A stretch of 49,795 nucleotides of DNA, taken from a virus. Position numbers and translations under genes: made by a program. The stretch covers positions 1 to 49,795 of the IMG/VR virus record IMGVR_UViG_3300032156_001766. The stretch is one strand, 5' to 3'. Below, in pieces: positions 25,488 to 34,800 of the stretch. The stretch's first letter is position 1. Every line of letters starts with the position of its first letter. Below the pieces are notes generated by a model that had not been told where the DNA came from, ran no database searches, and saw only the letters and a list, made by a program, of their open reading frames with translations.

Positions 25488-26651
25488 CTACTGAAATCTT
25501 GGTCTTCTAATGACTTGAGTATTTGCCTCTATCTCCTTCCAATATCCCTCAACTACATCAACCAACTTCTCATAAATCTGAGGATCATTATCGGCTGCCT
25601 CAACTAATTGCTCTCGACTAACCTTCTTATCAAAACTTTCTCCAAAAGCAATTTGAATCCGATCCGAAGGAAGAAAATCAACCATGGAACCAATATTATC
25701 GAGTCCATAGTCAAAGAGAATATCCACCTCTGCCTCCCGGAAAGGAGGGGCTACTTTTGAACGTTCAAATTTAGCACGGATCGTTACTCCATAAACCCGC
25801 TTCTCTTTATCATACTCTTTCTTCAAACGACCAGCCGTAGAAAGCCACGAAACTTGGTGGGTGTAAAAGTCCAGAGCCTTGCCCCCGGCTCGTATCTGCT
25901 TCTTCTCGAACATCCCAGCATTGATATTATCCCTGACCTGACTGATCAGAATGAGGGTAAAATCCTTCCCTTCCATTTCGGAACAAAGATTATTGAAGAG
26001 ATCAGCACTGAAATATTTAGCCCTCTCAGTCCCAGTCCCATAACTCCCTTTTATCTTTTCAGCCTTCTCTCCATCAGCCAGAGGCTCATCCTTTTTAATT
26101 GACTTGTCCAACCTAACTTTTCCAGCTTCGGTTCCAAGAGAATCGATTGAATCCAAAATCCCGAGAAATTGTTGTCCCGGTTTATGAGCGCGAACACACC
26201 GAAAGACGTCTCTTCCCCACTGCTCCGCCGTCTGGCACTTATCCGACCAATCAATGGACTTAGAGAATGATGGTCCATACATTTTTTCAAGAGGAAAATC
26301 CATCACAGTCTCTTTATTCCAATAGACAATATTGACCTCTTCAACCTTCGGAAAGAGTTTCGTCTTGATCTTCTTTCCATAGTAATGAAGTTGAGCCGCA
26401 GCCTCAAGGGCAAGAAGAGTCTTCCCCGTTGATCCGTCTCCAACCAGATTAATGATTCTCCCTCTTGCCCATCCTCCATCACGAGCCTTCTGAGAAGCTG
26501 CAAGATTAAGAATAATAGACCCACTATTGATAAACTCAACTCTACCTTTCTCTAAAACAGGAGGAAGAGTATAGGCTCTATGTCTGACTTGATCGACCGT
26601 AGAAGAGCTTTTTTGGTTTGAATTCCCTCTTGTTCTTGTTTTTTCTGTCAC
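25488..26651 (-). CDS. RecA/UvsX-like recombinase
   Basis: 387 residues. Walker A GDGSTGKTLLA (71-81), Walker B-like QFLGILDSIDSLG and a later FTLILISQVRDNINAGMF match the RecA core, with loop L2 near the SYGTGTERAKYF region. The amino end lacks the usual RecA oligomerisation helix pattern and is rich in Ser/Arg. It should coat single-stranded DNA and drive strand exchange for recombination-dependent replication, with the gp32-like protein encoded just before it. Confidence 0.88.
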   Translation of the reverse strand: MTEKTRTRGNSNQKSSSTVDQVRHRAYTLPPVLEKGRVEFINSGSIILNLAASQKARDGGWARGRIINLVGDGSTGKTLLALEAAAQLHYYGKKIKTKLFPKVEEVNIVYWNKETVMDFPLEKMYGPSFSKSIDWSDKCQTAEQWGRDVFRCVRAHKPGQQFLGILDSIDSLGTEAGKVRLDKSIKKDEPLADGEKAEKIKGSYGTGTERAKYFSADLFNNLCSEMEGKDFTLILISQVRDNINAGMFEKKQIRAGGKALDFYTHQVSWLSTAGRLKKEYDKEKRVYGVTIRAKFERSKVAPPFREAEVDILFDYGLDNIGSMVDFLPSDRIQIAFGESFDKKVSREQLVEAADNDPQIYEKLVDVVEGYWKEIEANTQVIRRPRFQ

Positions 26652-26685
26652 CTATCTCTCCCTCCTGTCTATTCTATCGACTTGA

Positions 26686-27837
26686 TTACCTTCTTCTCGT
26701 CCGGCTCGACGAGGCTGCCGCTACGGGCTTCTCAGATTCCTTTGTAGCTTTCTGTTTCTCTGCTTCTGCTTCCTTCGACAGCTCTTCATGTCGTTTTAAG
26801 CAGGCTTCATAAACCGCTTGATCGCAGGCCTCGTCTTTGCAGGCCTGAATCTTACCACAATCAATACCCAACTTCCCTCCCGCCGGACATTCATCCAACT
26901 TTGGAGGAACGACTTCCTTTTCTCCTCTTGTCCGAACCCCTTTAGAAGCTTCTGTTGATGGAGAAGACTCTGTTCCTGATCTTGTTCTGCTACGAGGAGC
27001 TTCATGATCAACAGGAGGAGGAGCTTCGGGTTGTTCGGTCCCATCATATCTCTTATCGTCTTCTCCTTCCAATCCATAATGAGCCACACGAATTTCTTCG
27101 TAGGTCGGAATAATTAAGGCACTGTCGAGAGAAGGCAATTTGCTAATTACCGAATCGTCGTAAGGATCTCGTTTATGAAAGGTAATTCCTTCCGCCTCAA
27201 TAAACGGGGTGCTTCCCAACTTCTTTTCTCGGCCTTTAAATTCAACCGACCGACCATCCTGAAGATCCCAAGGAACAACCATCCCTCCTTCGTCAATAGT
27301 GACTTTCAGTTCATCCAGAAGGTATTTCTCAAACATCTCATAACTGATCTCCCAAAGCTGAAAGCCTTTGTCCGGGTCGTCATAGTCAAAGATGATATAA
27401 AAGTCTCGCCAAGAAGGCTGGCAACTTTTGGCTCTCTTCTCATCAAACTCCCGGCTTCCATCTTTCCTTTTTTGAAACTCCGAAAACATTTCTTCACAAA
27501 TGGGATCATTCTTTCCCAAAGCCTCCCGAAGACAAAGCATCAGATCCTTAGCAGGACCAATATTACCATGACGAGCAACCTCCAATTTATAATCACAATC
27601 CCCTGGATCAAGACCCGTTACGACTCCGGCCCGAGTATGAAGGTTTTTATACCAGGACTGAGTTACTTGCCACGGCATGATATCAATATAATTCTTATCC
27701 CTGCCGCTTCGAGGAGTCCAAACCGGCAACTTAATCATCCCCAAATCAAGGATGCTTTTGCGGCCCAAGCCTCGACTATCTTTGTTGACCGCTGCTTGGT
27801 GGGTTCTGTTCTTTAGTTTTTCTTTCCAATCGCTCAT
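26686..27837 (-). CDS. gp32-like single-stranded DNA-binding protein
   Basis: 383 residues. The middle (IDIMPWQVTQSWYK..., WRDFYIIFDYDDP, then KGFQLWEISYEMFEKYLL) matches the OB-fold pattern I recall for T4 gp32-type proteins in distant phages. The carboxy part is a flexible Pro/Ser/Glu-rich linker, then a cysteine cluster (CPAGGKLGIDCGKIQACKDE, CDQAVYEAC) that may bind zinc, and a charged tail. It protects single strands and recruits recombinase and polymerase. Position before the recombinase supports this. Confidence 0.7.
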   Translation of the reverse strand: MSDWKEKLKNRTHQAAVNKDSRGLGRKSILDLGMIKLPVWTPRSGRDKNYIDIMPWQVTQSWYKNLHTRAGVVTGLDPGDCDYKLEVARHGNIGPAKDLMLCLREALGKNDPICEEMFSEFQKRKDGSREFDEKRAKSCQPSWRDFYIIFDYDDPDKGFQLWEISYEMFEKYLLDELKVTIDEGGMVVPWDLQDGRSVEFKGREKKLGSTPFIEAEGITFHKRDPYDDSVISKLPSLDSALIIPTYEEIRVAHYGLEGEDDKRYDGTEQPEAPPPVDHEAPRSRTRSGTESSPSTEASKGVRTRGEKEVVPPKLDECPAGGKLGIDCGKIQACKDEACDQAVYEACLKRHEELSKEAEAEKQKATKESEKPVAAASSSRTRRR

Positions 27838-27931
27838 AAAAATCCTCCTTTTTTTTGAAATAGAATGAAATGAGAATACTGGCGACTACAAGAACTAAAA
27901 TCGCCAATCCTACGACATGCCAAACATTCAT
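27776..27931 (-). CDS. Small membrane protein overlapping the SSB gene
   Basis: 51 residues. MNVWHVVGLAILVLVVASIL is a membrane segment, followed by a charged tail (FKKKEDFYERLERK). GAGGG lies five bases before the ATG, which falls right after the upstream stop. The last 62 bases overlap the SSB gene in another frame. The site is odd for a membrane protein; it may be genuine because the ribosome site and hydrophobic run are strong. Confidence 0.45.
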   Translation of the reverse strand: MNVWHVVGLAILVLVVASILISFYFKKKEDFYERLERKTKEQNPPSSGQQR

Positions 27932-27933
27932 TC

Positions 27934-28476
27934 CTACCCTCTTCGCGAACGAGGCCGATCACCTTGACCAGACTCCTGAGAAGCCGGCTTATTCATCTCT
28001 TCCCGCATCCGACTTGAGACTTTACCCCTGGCGATATCAACAATTCGTTTTCCTCCAGGGATGTCTCTCGGTTCTTTCGGACCAGAAAAATAACTTCCTA
28101 ACCACAACTTGACTTCATTTTCTAAAGCCGATCGCTTGTGATCAAGAGCCCGAACCGCAGACTGAAGCATGTTCAGTTCATAATTAGCCTCGGTCAAGTC
28201 ATTAACCCCCTTCTCATATTTAGGCTGAAGAAGAATAGTAGCCGCAATACTTGCTTCCTTAACATTTTCCAGTTTGAACTTAGTTGGATTCTCTCTAATG
28301 TCCCGATCCAATTCTGCTTTTATCACCTCCAATCTTTCTTTTAATTGATCCCGCCGCTTTTGAGCCTCGGCTGCCAATAAACTGTACTTCATATACAGTC
28401 CAGGTTGTTTCAGCCATTCTTCATCCAAACAATAAGGATCAATGGCAAGATCTTGTTCGTAGTTAAGTTCTGTCAT
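27934..28476 (-). CDS. Conserved helical phage protein in the SSB operon
   Basis: 180 residues. Residues 25-130 are strongly helical and charged (AAEAQKRRDQLKERLEVI, LQSAVRALDHKRSALENEV), with an acidic amino end and a basic, disordered tail (DRPRSRRG). Proteins of this look lie beside SSB and recombinase in other phages and may help load the recombinase. That role is inferred from position only. Confidence 0.6.
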   Translation of the reverse strand: MTELNYEQDLAIDPYCLDEEWLKQPGLYMKYSLLAAEAQKRRDQLKERLEVIKAELDRDIRENPTKFKLENVKEASIAATILLQPKYEKGVNDLTEANYELNMLQSAVRALDHKRSALENEVKLWLGSYFSGPKEPRDIPGGKRIVDIARGKVSSRMREEMNKPASQESGQGDRPRSRRG

Positions 28477-28567
28477 TTTTAATTGTCTCCTTTCTTCCCT
28501 CTGGATGGTGCTTATGAAGGATGGCTTTTTTTATAGGGGCTGTTCTAATGAAATGATTAGTTATCAC
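28463..28567 (-). CDS. Short ORF sharing its start with the gene at 49175-49360
   Basis: 34 residues from a GTG. The first residues (MITNHFIRTAPIKK) nearly match those of the 61-residue gene at 49175-49360 (MITNRFVRTAPIKT), and the DNA is similar too. After that the two differ. GGGAGGAG lies 11 bases upstream. It is the first ORF behind the promoter at 28596, so it could be a leader peptide or a truncated copy. Confidence 0.4.
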   Translation of the reverse strand: MITNHFIRTAPIKKAILHKHHPEGRKETIKNDRT

Positions 28568-28595
28568 CTTATTATTTTCTCCTCCCTTTATCCAT

Positions 28596-28623
28596 ATTAT
28601 ATAGAAAAACAAATATTTTTAAA
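28596..28623 (-). promoter_or_regulatory. Phage promoter, TATAATAT class
   Basis: TATAAT at 28596-28601 in TATATAATATGG, a 16-base T-rich spacer and TTTAAA at 28618-28623. It lies right after the clamp-loader gene and before the SSB/recombinase operon, which it probably starts. Confidence 0.65.
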
Positions 28624-28627
28624 GAAA

Positions 28628-29566
28628 TTAAAATGGCACTACATCTTCCAAATCCACCATCGACCGATAGACCGCAAAAACAAAGCCTGCCTTTCCGGTG
28701 TTATAAAATGGTTCCTTAAAAGCATCATAAATCAAAGCCGCTCTCGCATCCTCTTGCCCTTTCATCATCCCTGCCGCAGCCAGACCAATTATAGCCCTAC
28801 GCGGAGATTCAGGATTAGAAAGATCCACTTGAGCCAAAAGAACAGAAAGTTTCTTCCAAGAATCCTTTTTCATAAGCCCATTATAAAGATCTAAAACTTG
28901 TTTTTCCGAATAAGCAAATGAGATAATAGCCCCTTCCATCTCCTCCAACTCCATGTCGACAATTTGATCCAAAATTTTGAGTGCATCACGAGGACAACCG
29001 TCTGAAGCTTCTGCAATCTTCTTCAACATCGTCATTGAAATATGATCAACCTTCTCTTGCTTCAATACACGTTGGAGAAGAAAAATCGTTTCCCTTTCAG
29101 TTAAATATTGGACCTCAAACGTATGACAACGACTACGGAGAGCAGGAATCAACCGAGAAGGGTCTGTCGTGCACAACAAAAAATAAGCATGCACCGGAGT
29201 GTCCTCCAAAGGCTTAAGCATTGCATTTTGAAAGTCTCCAGTTGTCATATGAACTTCGTCCAGTAAGTAAACCCGAGATTTTCCCATCATTGGTCTAAAT
29301 CTTGAACCCTCCATAATTGACCGAGCAGTTCCAATGCCCCGATCGTTAGAAGAATTGATCTCAATAAAATCATTTCCACGACATTCAAGTAAATCAACAA
29401 TGATACGAGCAATCGTAGTCTTACCACAACCTTTTGGTCCTTGAAGCAAAATCGCATGAGGCCAATCACTCTTTCGTTCATAAATAGATTTGAGACTGGC
29501 AATAGTTGACTTATTCCCTAACATTTCATCAAAAGACTTTGGCCTGTAATCGGTGTTAAGCGGCAT
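28628..29566 (-). CDS. DNA polymerase III clamp loader subunit, DnaX-like
   Basis: 312 residues. The start YRPKSFDEMLGNKSTIASL, Walker A GPKGCGKT (43-50), Walker B YLLDEVHMTT and the arginine-finger motif LRSRCHTFEV are those of DnaX/RFC small-subunit ATPases. The length matches the ATPase and lid plus a short collar, without tau extensions. It loads the phage sliding clamp at 35929-36945. Encoding clamp, loader and DnaE together makes replication largely host-independent. Confidence 0.92.
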   Translation of the reverse strand: MPLNTDYRPKSFDEMLGNKSTIASLKSIYERKSDWPHAILLQGPKGCGKTTIARIIVDLLECRGNDFIEINSSNDRGIGTARSIMEGSRFRPMMGKSRVYLLDEVHMTTGDFQNAMLKPLEDTPVHAYFLLCTTDPSRLIPALRSRCHTFEVQYLTERETIFLLQRVLKQEKVDHISMTMLKKIAEASDGCPRDALKILDQIVDMELEEMEGAIISFAYSEKQVLDLYNGLMKKDSWKKLSVLLAQVDLSNPESPRRAIIGLAAAGMMKGQEDARAALIYDAFKEPFYNTGKAGFVFAVYRSMVDLEDVVPF

Positions 29567-29605
29567 AAGTTATTTACTCTCCTTTCATTTTTACACTCAT
29601 TTTTA

Positions 29606-29827
29606 TCACTCCTCAAATTTAATCTTCGGTATCGATACCTTCCAGACCATCATCCTCTCCTCATCAATCGCATATAAATCGGCTTCATCATTTAGAGATT
29701 CCCCATTATCCTCCCTTGAACGATATAGATAGATAGCCGCTTCTCTTGGGGAATCAACGATCACTCTGATCTGTATAGATTGAATCATTGATGATTTGTC
29801 ACTTTTCGTTACCAATAAGTAATGCAT
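29606..29827 (-). CDS. Hypothetical protein
   Basis: 73 residues starting MHYLLVTKSDKSSMIQSIQI. A longer in-frame start exists upstream, but it would cover the preceding gene and lacks a ribosome site; AAAGGA lies about ten bases before the chosen ATG. The amino end reads as beta strands and the tail is charged. Unknown. Confidence 0.55.
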   Translation of the reverse strand: MHYLLVTKSDKSSMIQSIQIRVIVDSPREAAIYLYRSREDNGESLNDEADLYAIDEERMMVWKVSIPKIKFEE

Positions 29828-29834
29828 TTTAGAT

Positions 29835-30068
29835 TTATTCCTTTCTTGCCTTATTAAGAATTTCATTTTCTTCCGGGGAAGCATAATCAACACCAACTGT
29901 ATAATCATGGCATTCCCAAACCTTAAGCCACATTCCTTTAAACCCAGAAGGAACAAAATGAATAGAATACCCATCTTCCTTCGGAGATAGATTCGTCTTC
30001 GAGAAACAAGATGTCTTCTTCACTTTCAACTCAAACTTTTGCTCAGGCTTTCGGACTTTCTTTTCCAT
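29835..30068 (-). CDS. Hypothetical protein
   Basis: 77 residues starting MEKKVRKPEQKFELKVKK, then a beta-rich part (YSIHFVPSGFKGMWLKVWE). The chosen ATG lies behind AAAGGGGG and overlaps the end of the upstream gene by 26 bases. Unknown function. Confidence 0.5.
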   Translation of the reverse strand: MEKKVRKPEQKFELKVKKTSCFSKTNLSPKEDGYSIHFVPSGFKGMWLKVWECHDYTVGVDYASPEENEILNKARKE

Positions 30069-30357
30069 ACAACAACCCCCTTTCAACTTCATTCATATGA
30101 TCAATCTCTTTTTGAACTTCCTGATTAAACCCCTCTATTGTCCGGCCAAGATGCTTGCAAGTATCTTCAACCATCTTTTTCCACCAATCAGCAGCATTCT
30201 CCAATCCACCAATACAAACGGTATTAGCTATCAGAACCCACCACGGATGAGCATTGGCATCAAGACATTCCTTACAGTAGGCACAGGAAATTGGAACCGC
30301 AGGAACGCAATAAACTCCTATCGCCTGATTTTTATTACAAACTTCGCAAATAGGCAT
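30043..30357 (-). CDS. Zinc-ribbon phage protein
   Basis: 104 residues. PICEVCNKNQAIGVYC and SCAYCKECLDANAHPWW form a four-cysteine zinc ribbon of a type common in phage genomes. The ATG has GAGGTG eight bases upstream; a GTG four codons earlier lacks one. The rest is helical. Function unknown. Confidence 0.65.
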   Translation of the reverse strand: MPICEVCNKNQAIGVYCVPAVPISCAYCKECLDANAHPWWVLIANTVCIGGLENAADWWKKMVEDTCKHLGRTIEGFNQEVQKEIDHMNEVERGLLYGKESPKA

Positions 30358-30370
30358 TTGAACTTTCACC

Positions 30371-30757
30371 TCAAACTACTTCCTTCTTTTCCTCTTTACT
30401 AATACTTCCAGTCAATGCTATGACCTTCATCTTCTGCATAATCTCTCCCCCATTCATCACCAAACAAACTCGTGGGGATTCAAAGAAAAGAGAAAACCTT
30501 TTAACGAAACCCGCCCACCTGATCATAGGACTCTTTCCTTTAACTAATTGAACCATCAGTCCTGTTTTTTCTTCATTAGAACAAGGAAGAATACCAATCT
30601 CCTTAGTCTCCGAATTGAAAAAAAGGCGAACCCTTTCGCATTTCAAAAGAGAACCAGACCAAAAGCTATCTCCCAACCTCAGATATTGATTTGAGGCAAT
30701 CACACTATCTTTCCAATCTTCTCGCCGTTCTTTCACAAAATATTCTTGAAAGGCCAT
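30371..30757 (-). CDS. Hypothetical protein
   Basis: 128 residues from the second in-frame start, which has GGGAG at good spacing. The sequence alternates strands and short helices (QYLRLGDSFWSGSLLK, ERVRLFFNSETKEIGIL). I do not recognise a family. Confidence 0.55.
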   Translation of the reverse strand: MAFQEYFVKERREDWKDSVIASNQYLRLGDSFWSGSLLKCERVRLFFNSETKEIGILPCSNEEKTGLMVQLVKGKSPMIRWAGFVKRFSLFFESPRVCLVMNGGEIMQKMKVIALTGSISKEEKKEVV

Positions 30758-30787
30758 AATCAATCTCCCTTCTCTTTTTAATTTCTA

Positions 30788-30991
30788 TCAGTATAATCCT
30801 TTCTGCTCTGCCAACCGAACCGGAACCTCTACTGTATTTGACCATTCCCGAAAGTCTATCTGGCTTTTTGGAAGCCAATATTTCTTGTCTTCTATTCTTA
30901 TATGTATAGCGTTTGGTCTATTTTCTATCAGTTCATCAAATATAACCTCAACCATTTCCCTTGATCTCGATACAATCCAGTTTCTTCCCAT
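30788..30991 (-). CDS. Small phage protein, first gene after a promoter
   Basis: 67 residues. The part HIRIEDKKYWLPKSQIDF and the end RLAEQKGLY fit a widespread small phage family in which a (Y/W)(W/L)PKSQI core is followed by a carboxy-terminal LAE-K-G-L. It may bind nucleic acid or a host factor. It lies about 25 bases behind the promoter at 31023-31050. Confidence 0.6.
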   Translation of the reverse strand: MGRNWIVSRSREMVEVIFDELIENRPNAIHIRIEDKKYWLPKSQIDFREWSNTVEVPVRLAEQKGLY

Positions 30992-31022
30992 ATTACCTTC
31001 CTCTCTTCTTACTTATAAATAT

Positions 31023-31050
31023 ATTATATAAAAAAACTAAAATTTTTGAA
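31023..31050 (-). promoter_or_regulatory. Phage promoter, TATAATAT class
   Basis: TATAAT at 31023-31028 within TATATAATATAT, a 16-base T-rich spacer and TTCAAA at 31045-31050. The -35 box lies inside the last codons of the PAPS-reductase-like gene. It drives the small-gene and clamp-loader operon. Confidence 0.6.
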
Positions 31051-31837
31051 CCTGAATTTCTAATCCTTTTCTTCCATTTTTAACTTTACCTTTAAACGAA
31101 TAAAACAACCACCAATTCATTACATCCTCAGGGGTATTCCACTTAATCTTTCTTCCTTGATCCAATGCTTTCTCTTTCCGACTTTCTAACATCTTTCCAA
31201 AAGCCCTCAAATAAGCTTGATAAAACTTTGGATATTCTTTTGCATCTATAAGTCTTTGTTTAAGAGGCTTCTGAGGACACATTAAACATCCCAACCTTTT
31301 TCTTCCTCTATCATACAAACTGCAATATAAAAGTTTTTGATCTTTTAGAAAACTCCAAACATCTCTTTCTGTCCAGTCTATTATAGGATTAAGATAATGC
31401 TTCTTTTCATCCTTGAAACATGTCTCAAAAACTCTTCTATCTTTCCTGGCCGAAGACTCTTGACTTCTTACCCCCAACATTACTACCCCTTGGCCGTGTC
31501 TTTCTTTTAAATATCTGCAGCAATACCTTATCCTTTTTGTCGGAGGAAAATGATTCTCAACAATTAACTTCCACATCGTTTTTTCTGGCAAATCTCGTTT
31601 AACCTCGGGATAATTTTTTCGTATAAAATAAACCAATTCTGGAGGATCAACCCCCGTAATATTATAATGAGCCTCAAAAGGAACTTCACTTATCTCAGCC
31701 AACCTATAAATCACTTGAGAATCTTTTCCTCCACTAAAGCCCAGCCAAATCAAACTTCCATCTCTTGGTCGATGAAGTTTGATTCTTTCTATTGCCATCT
31801 CCACTTTGCCATACACGGAAGGAAAAAAACCTTTCAC
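31037..31837 (-). CDS. PAPS-reductase-like PP-loop protein
   Basis: 266 residues from a GTG overlapping the polymerase stop (GTGA). SGGKDS (35-40) is the PP-loop that binds ATP or adenylyl groups; RIRYCCRYLK, VMLGVRSQESSARKDR and a CSLY...GCLMCP cysteine set follow. This is the phosphoadenosine phosphosulfate reductase/DndC-like superfamily. Phage copies are common and of uncertain role: sulfur assimilation, DNA or tRNA thio-modification, or nucleotide chemistry. Its coupling to the polymerase suggests a DNA-linked task. Confidence 0.75.
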   Translation of the reverse strand: MKGFFPSVYGKVEMAIERIKLHRPRDGSLIWLGFSGGKDSQVIYRLAEISEVPFEAHYNITGVDPPELVYFIRKNYPEVKRDLPEKTMWKLIVENHFPPTKRIRYCCRYLKERHGQGVVMLGVRSQESSARKDRRVFETCFKDEKKHYLNPIIDWTERDVWSFLKDQKLLYCSLYDRGRKRLGCLMCPQKPLKQRLIDAKEYPKFYQAYLRAFGKMLESRKEKALDQGRKIKWNTPEDVMNWWLFYSFKGKVKNGRKGLEIQVQKF

Positions 31838-34800
31838 TTTTTCTTTACCTCTTTATTAAAAGCTTCTGCAAACACCTCTATTCCTTTTCGAAACGGGTCA
31901 ATATTAGAACGCCGATTACGAAGAACTGCCGACGGATGAACACACCAGACAACCCAAGCCTTCACTTTTTCAACCCACTCCATCTGCCCACTTATAGAAG
32001 TGATGCCCGATTCTCTTCCCGTTAGAGCATAAAGGGGCAGATTACCAGTAGCCAGAATCAAGCGACAATTCATAGAGAAGATTTCTTTGATCATCCATCG
32101 ACCAAAGCATTCATCAATTTGCTCTTTAGAAGGAGTCCGACTTTTTGAAGGCCAGCACTTGCAACAATTTCCCACATGAATCATACGGCGAGTAATTCCA
32201 TACGATTTCATTTCATCCCAAAGCAACTGCCCGGCATCTCCAACAAAACCCCTACCTCGTTCATTTTCGTCCTGACCAGGAGCTTCTCCAAGAGCCAAAG
32301 CATTATACATACCAAGAGATGAAGGCACAACTTGACCTGCTTGCTGATGCAGTGGACAAGCAACACACCTTCTAACAGAAGGATCAATTAACATCTGCTT
32401 CCTAACGATCTTAACTTGGCTTCTTTTATCTTCTTGCTCTCCAATTGAATATTGGAAATAGTCCAGAAGGTTTTCTGGTCTGGCAGATGGAGCGGGATCA
32501 AACGCACAAATATCAATTAACAACTTCTCTAACTTTCCTTTTACCTCAAAAGTTTGTGACTCCTTTAACCCAAAAAAACCTTTCCTTGCTTTTTCCGCTA
32601 CAACTGTAGGTCTCATAGAAACACACTTATCAGCTTGGGTTTCTCCTATTCCTTTTATCTCTACAAATGGCATGTAAAGAAACTTATCTCGGGCAATCCA
32701 ACATCGAACATCTGAAATCCCAACTTTTGGAGTGACAATTGTCATTCCTTTTCTTTCGGCTTCCTTAACCACACTTTCTTTTTCAGTCCCATAAGTCAAC
32801 TGAGCGCAAAAGAACTCAGTTGAATAGTAGATCTTTAGCCATGCAGTCCAGTAACCAATCATTGTATACTCGACGGCATGAGCTTTTACAAATCCATAAC
32901 TTGCCCACTCCTGCAAACCCTGCCAAAACTTTTCAGCCTGCTGTTGAGTCAAGGTTTTCTTCTTCCAACATCCTTCCAAGAAAGCTTGCCTATAAGGTTC
33001 AAACTCTTCCGGGCTCCTCGTCTTACTAATAACTTTTCTAATTTGATCTGCATCTGAATTACTGAAACCAGCCAGACCCGTCATCACCTTCATCATTTGT
33101 TCTTGATAAATAATGACGCCATAAGTATCTTTTGTTATGGCTTCATAAACATGATGTAAAGGTTGCCATTTTTTTCCTTTCTTTCTCTCAACATAAAGCT
33201 CTGTCATTCCTGATTCCGCTGGACCAGGACGAGCCAAAGCAGTAATGGCCACCATATCTTCAAAACTATTAATTTCTATCTTCTTACATAATTCAGTACA
33301 AGAATAACCAGAAAATTGAAACACACCAGAAGTATTTCCTTGAGAAAGCATCTGAAAAACCTTCGGGTCATCTAAAGTCAAGTCTTCGTACTGAAAACTA
33401 ATTCCTTGAAGCGCCAATAACCGCTTTGCCTCATTTAAAACAGTCAACGTGCCTAACTTTAAAACATCTATCTTTATCAAGCCATTATGTTCACAGTCTT
33501 CCATATCCCAATTACAGACCAAGACGTCCGCCTTCTGACAAAGATTTCCACTTTCTCCTCCCCTCAAATCTTTAGCCGACAAGATAAGCCCCGCGGGATG
33601 TTGACCCCCAGTCTTTATTGTCCCTTCTAAAATACACATTAAACGAAACTCTTCTGGATACTTTTGGGCAAAATACTTACCTTCTTTTGTTTCCTGTCCT
33701 GCGTCAGCAACAACATCTTCCTCATGAGCTTCTGCTCGAATAGACTTGGCAAATGTATCTACATCCCAAACAGGCAAATCAAAAACTCGACCTACATCTC
33801 GAACGACTGCACGTCCTTTCATACGAAGAAATGTGCTAATACCAACCACATTATATTGACCATACTCTTCTTCCAAATGTTGCCGGACAAGATGGCATTT
33901 CACATCCTCAAAGTCCAAATCAATATCAGGACAGTCAATTCGATCCTCACTAATAAATCGTTCAAACAATAGTCCATAACGCAGGGGATCAACCTGGGTT
34001 ATAGTGAGCAAGTATGCAACCAAGCTCCCCCCGACTGACCCCCTACCGGGACCAACCATAATCCCTTTTTCTCGACACCATTGAACAATCTCAAAGACCA
34101 TTAAAAAATAACGAGCAAATTCTTTTCTATAAATCATCTCCATTTCGTGAGCATAACGAGCCCGATATTCAAATTGCCACTGGCCACTCTGCTGCATCTC
34201 TTCTGTTTTAGCAGAACAAAACTGAGCAAGAATCTCATCAGCTGTCATCTTTGGAAATTCTTTTTCATAACGGGTTTGTGGCAGATCCATATTTTGCTTC
34301 GGTAACTTAAAATCCCAGCACTTCTCAGCAATAGTCATCGTGTCCATCATAGTCTGATAATATTGAGTTCGATTTAAAACTCCCTGTTCCTTAAACATAT
34401 GGATCATCTCATCTGCTGTTCTCAGATAAAGACCATCAACTTCAAATCTCCAACGATCAGAATCTTTCCATTTTGCTTGCCTCTGAACAGCAAGCAAAAC
34501 TTCCTGAGCCTTAGTATGTTCGGCTTGAACATAATGACAATCATTTGTAGCCACAAGAGGAATTTCATACTTTCTTCCCAAATCAAGACACATCTGATTA
34601 ACAGTCTTTTGCCCCTCTGTTAAATGAGGCATAACTTCCAAATAACAATCAACCTCCCGAACCCTCAACTGGAGGAGCAACTCCTGTCCTTCCGGCATCA
34701 ATAAAAATGAAGTAGCACAACCAGTCAAGACAATCAAACCAGAATTAACGTGCTCCATAAAAGCCTGACTATCTATACGAGGACGATAATAAAAACCCTC

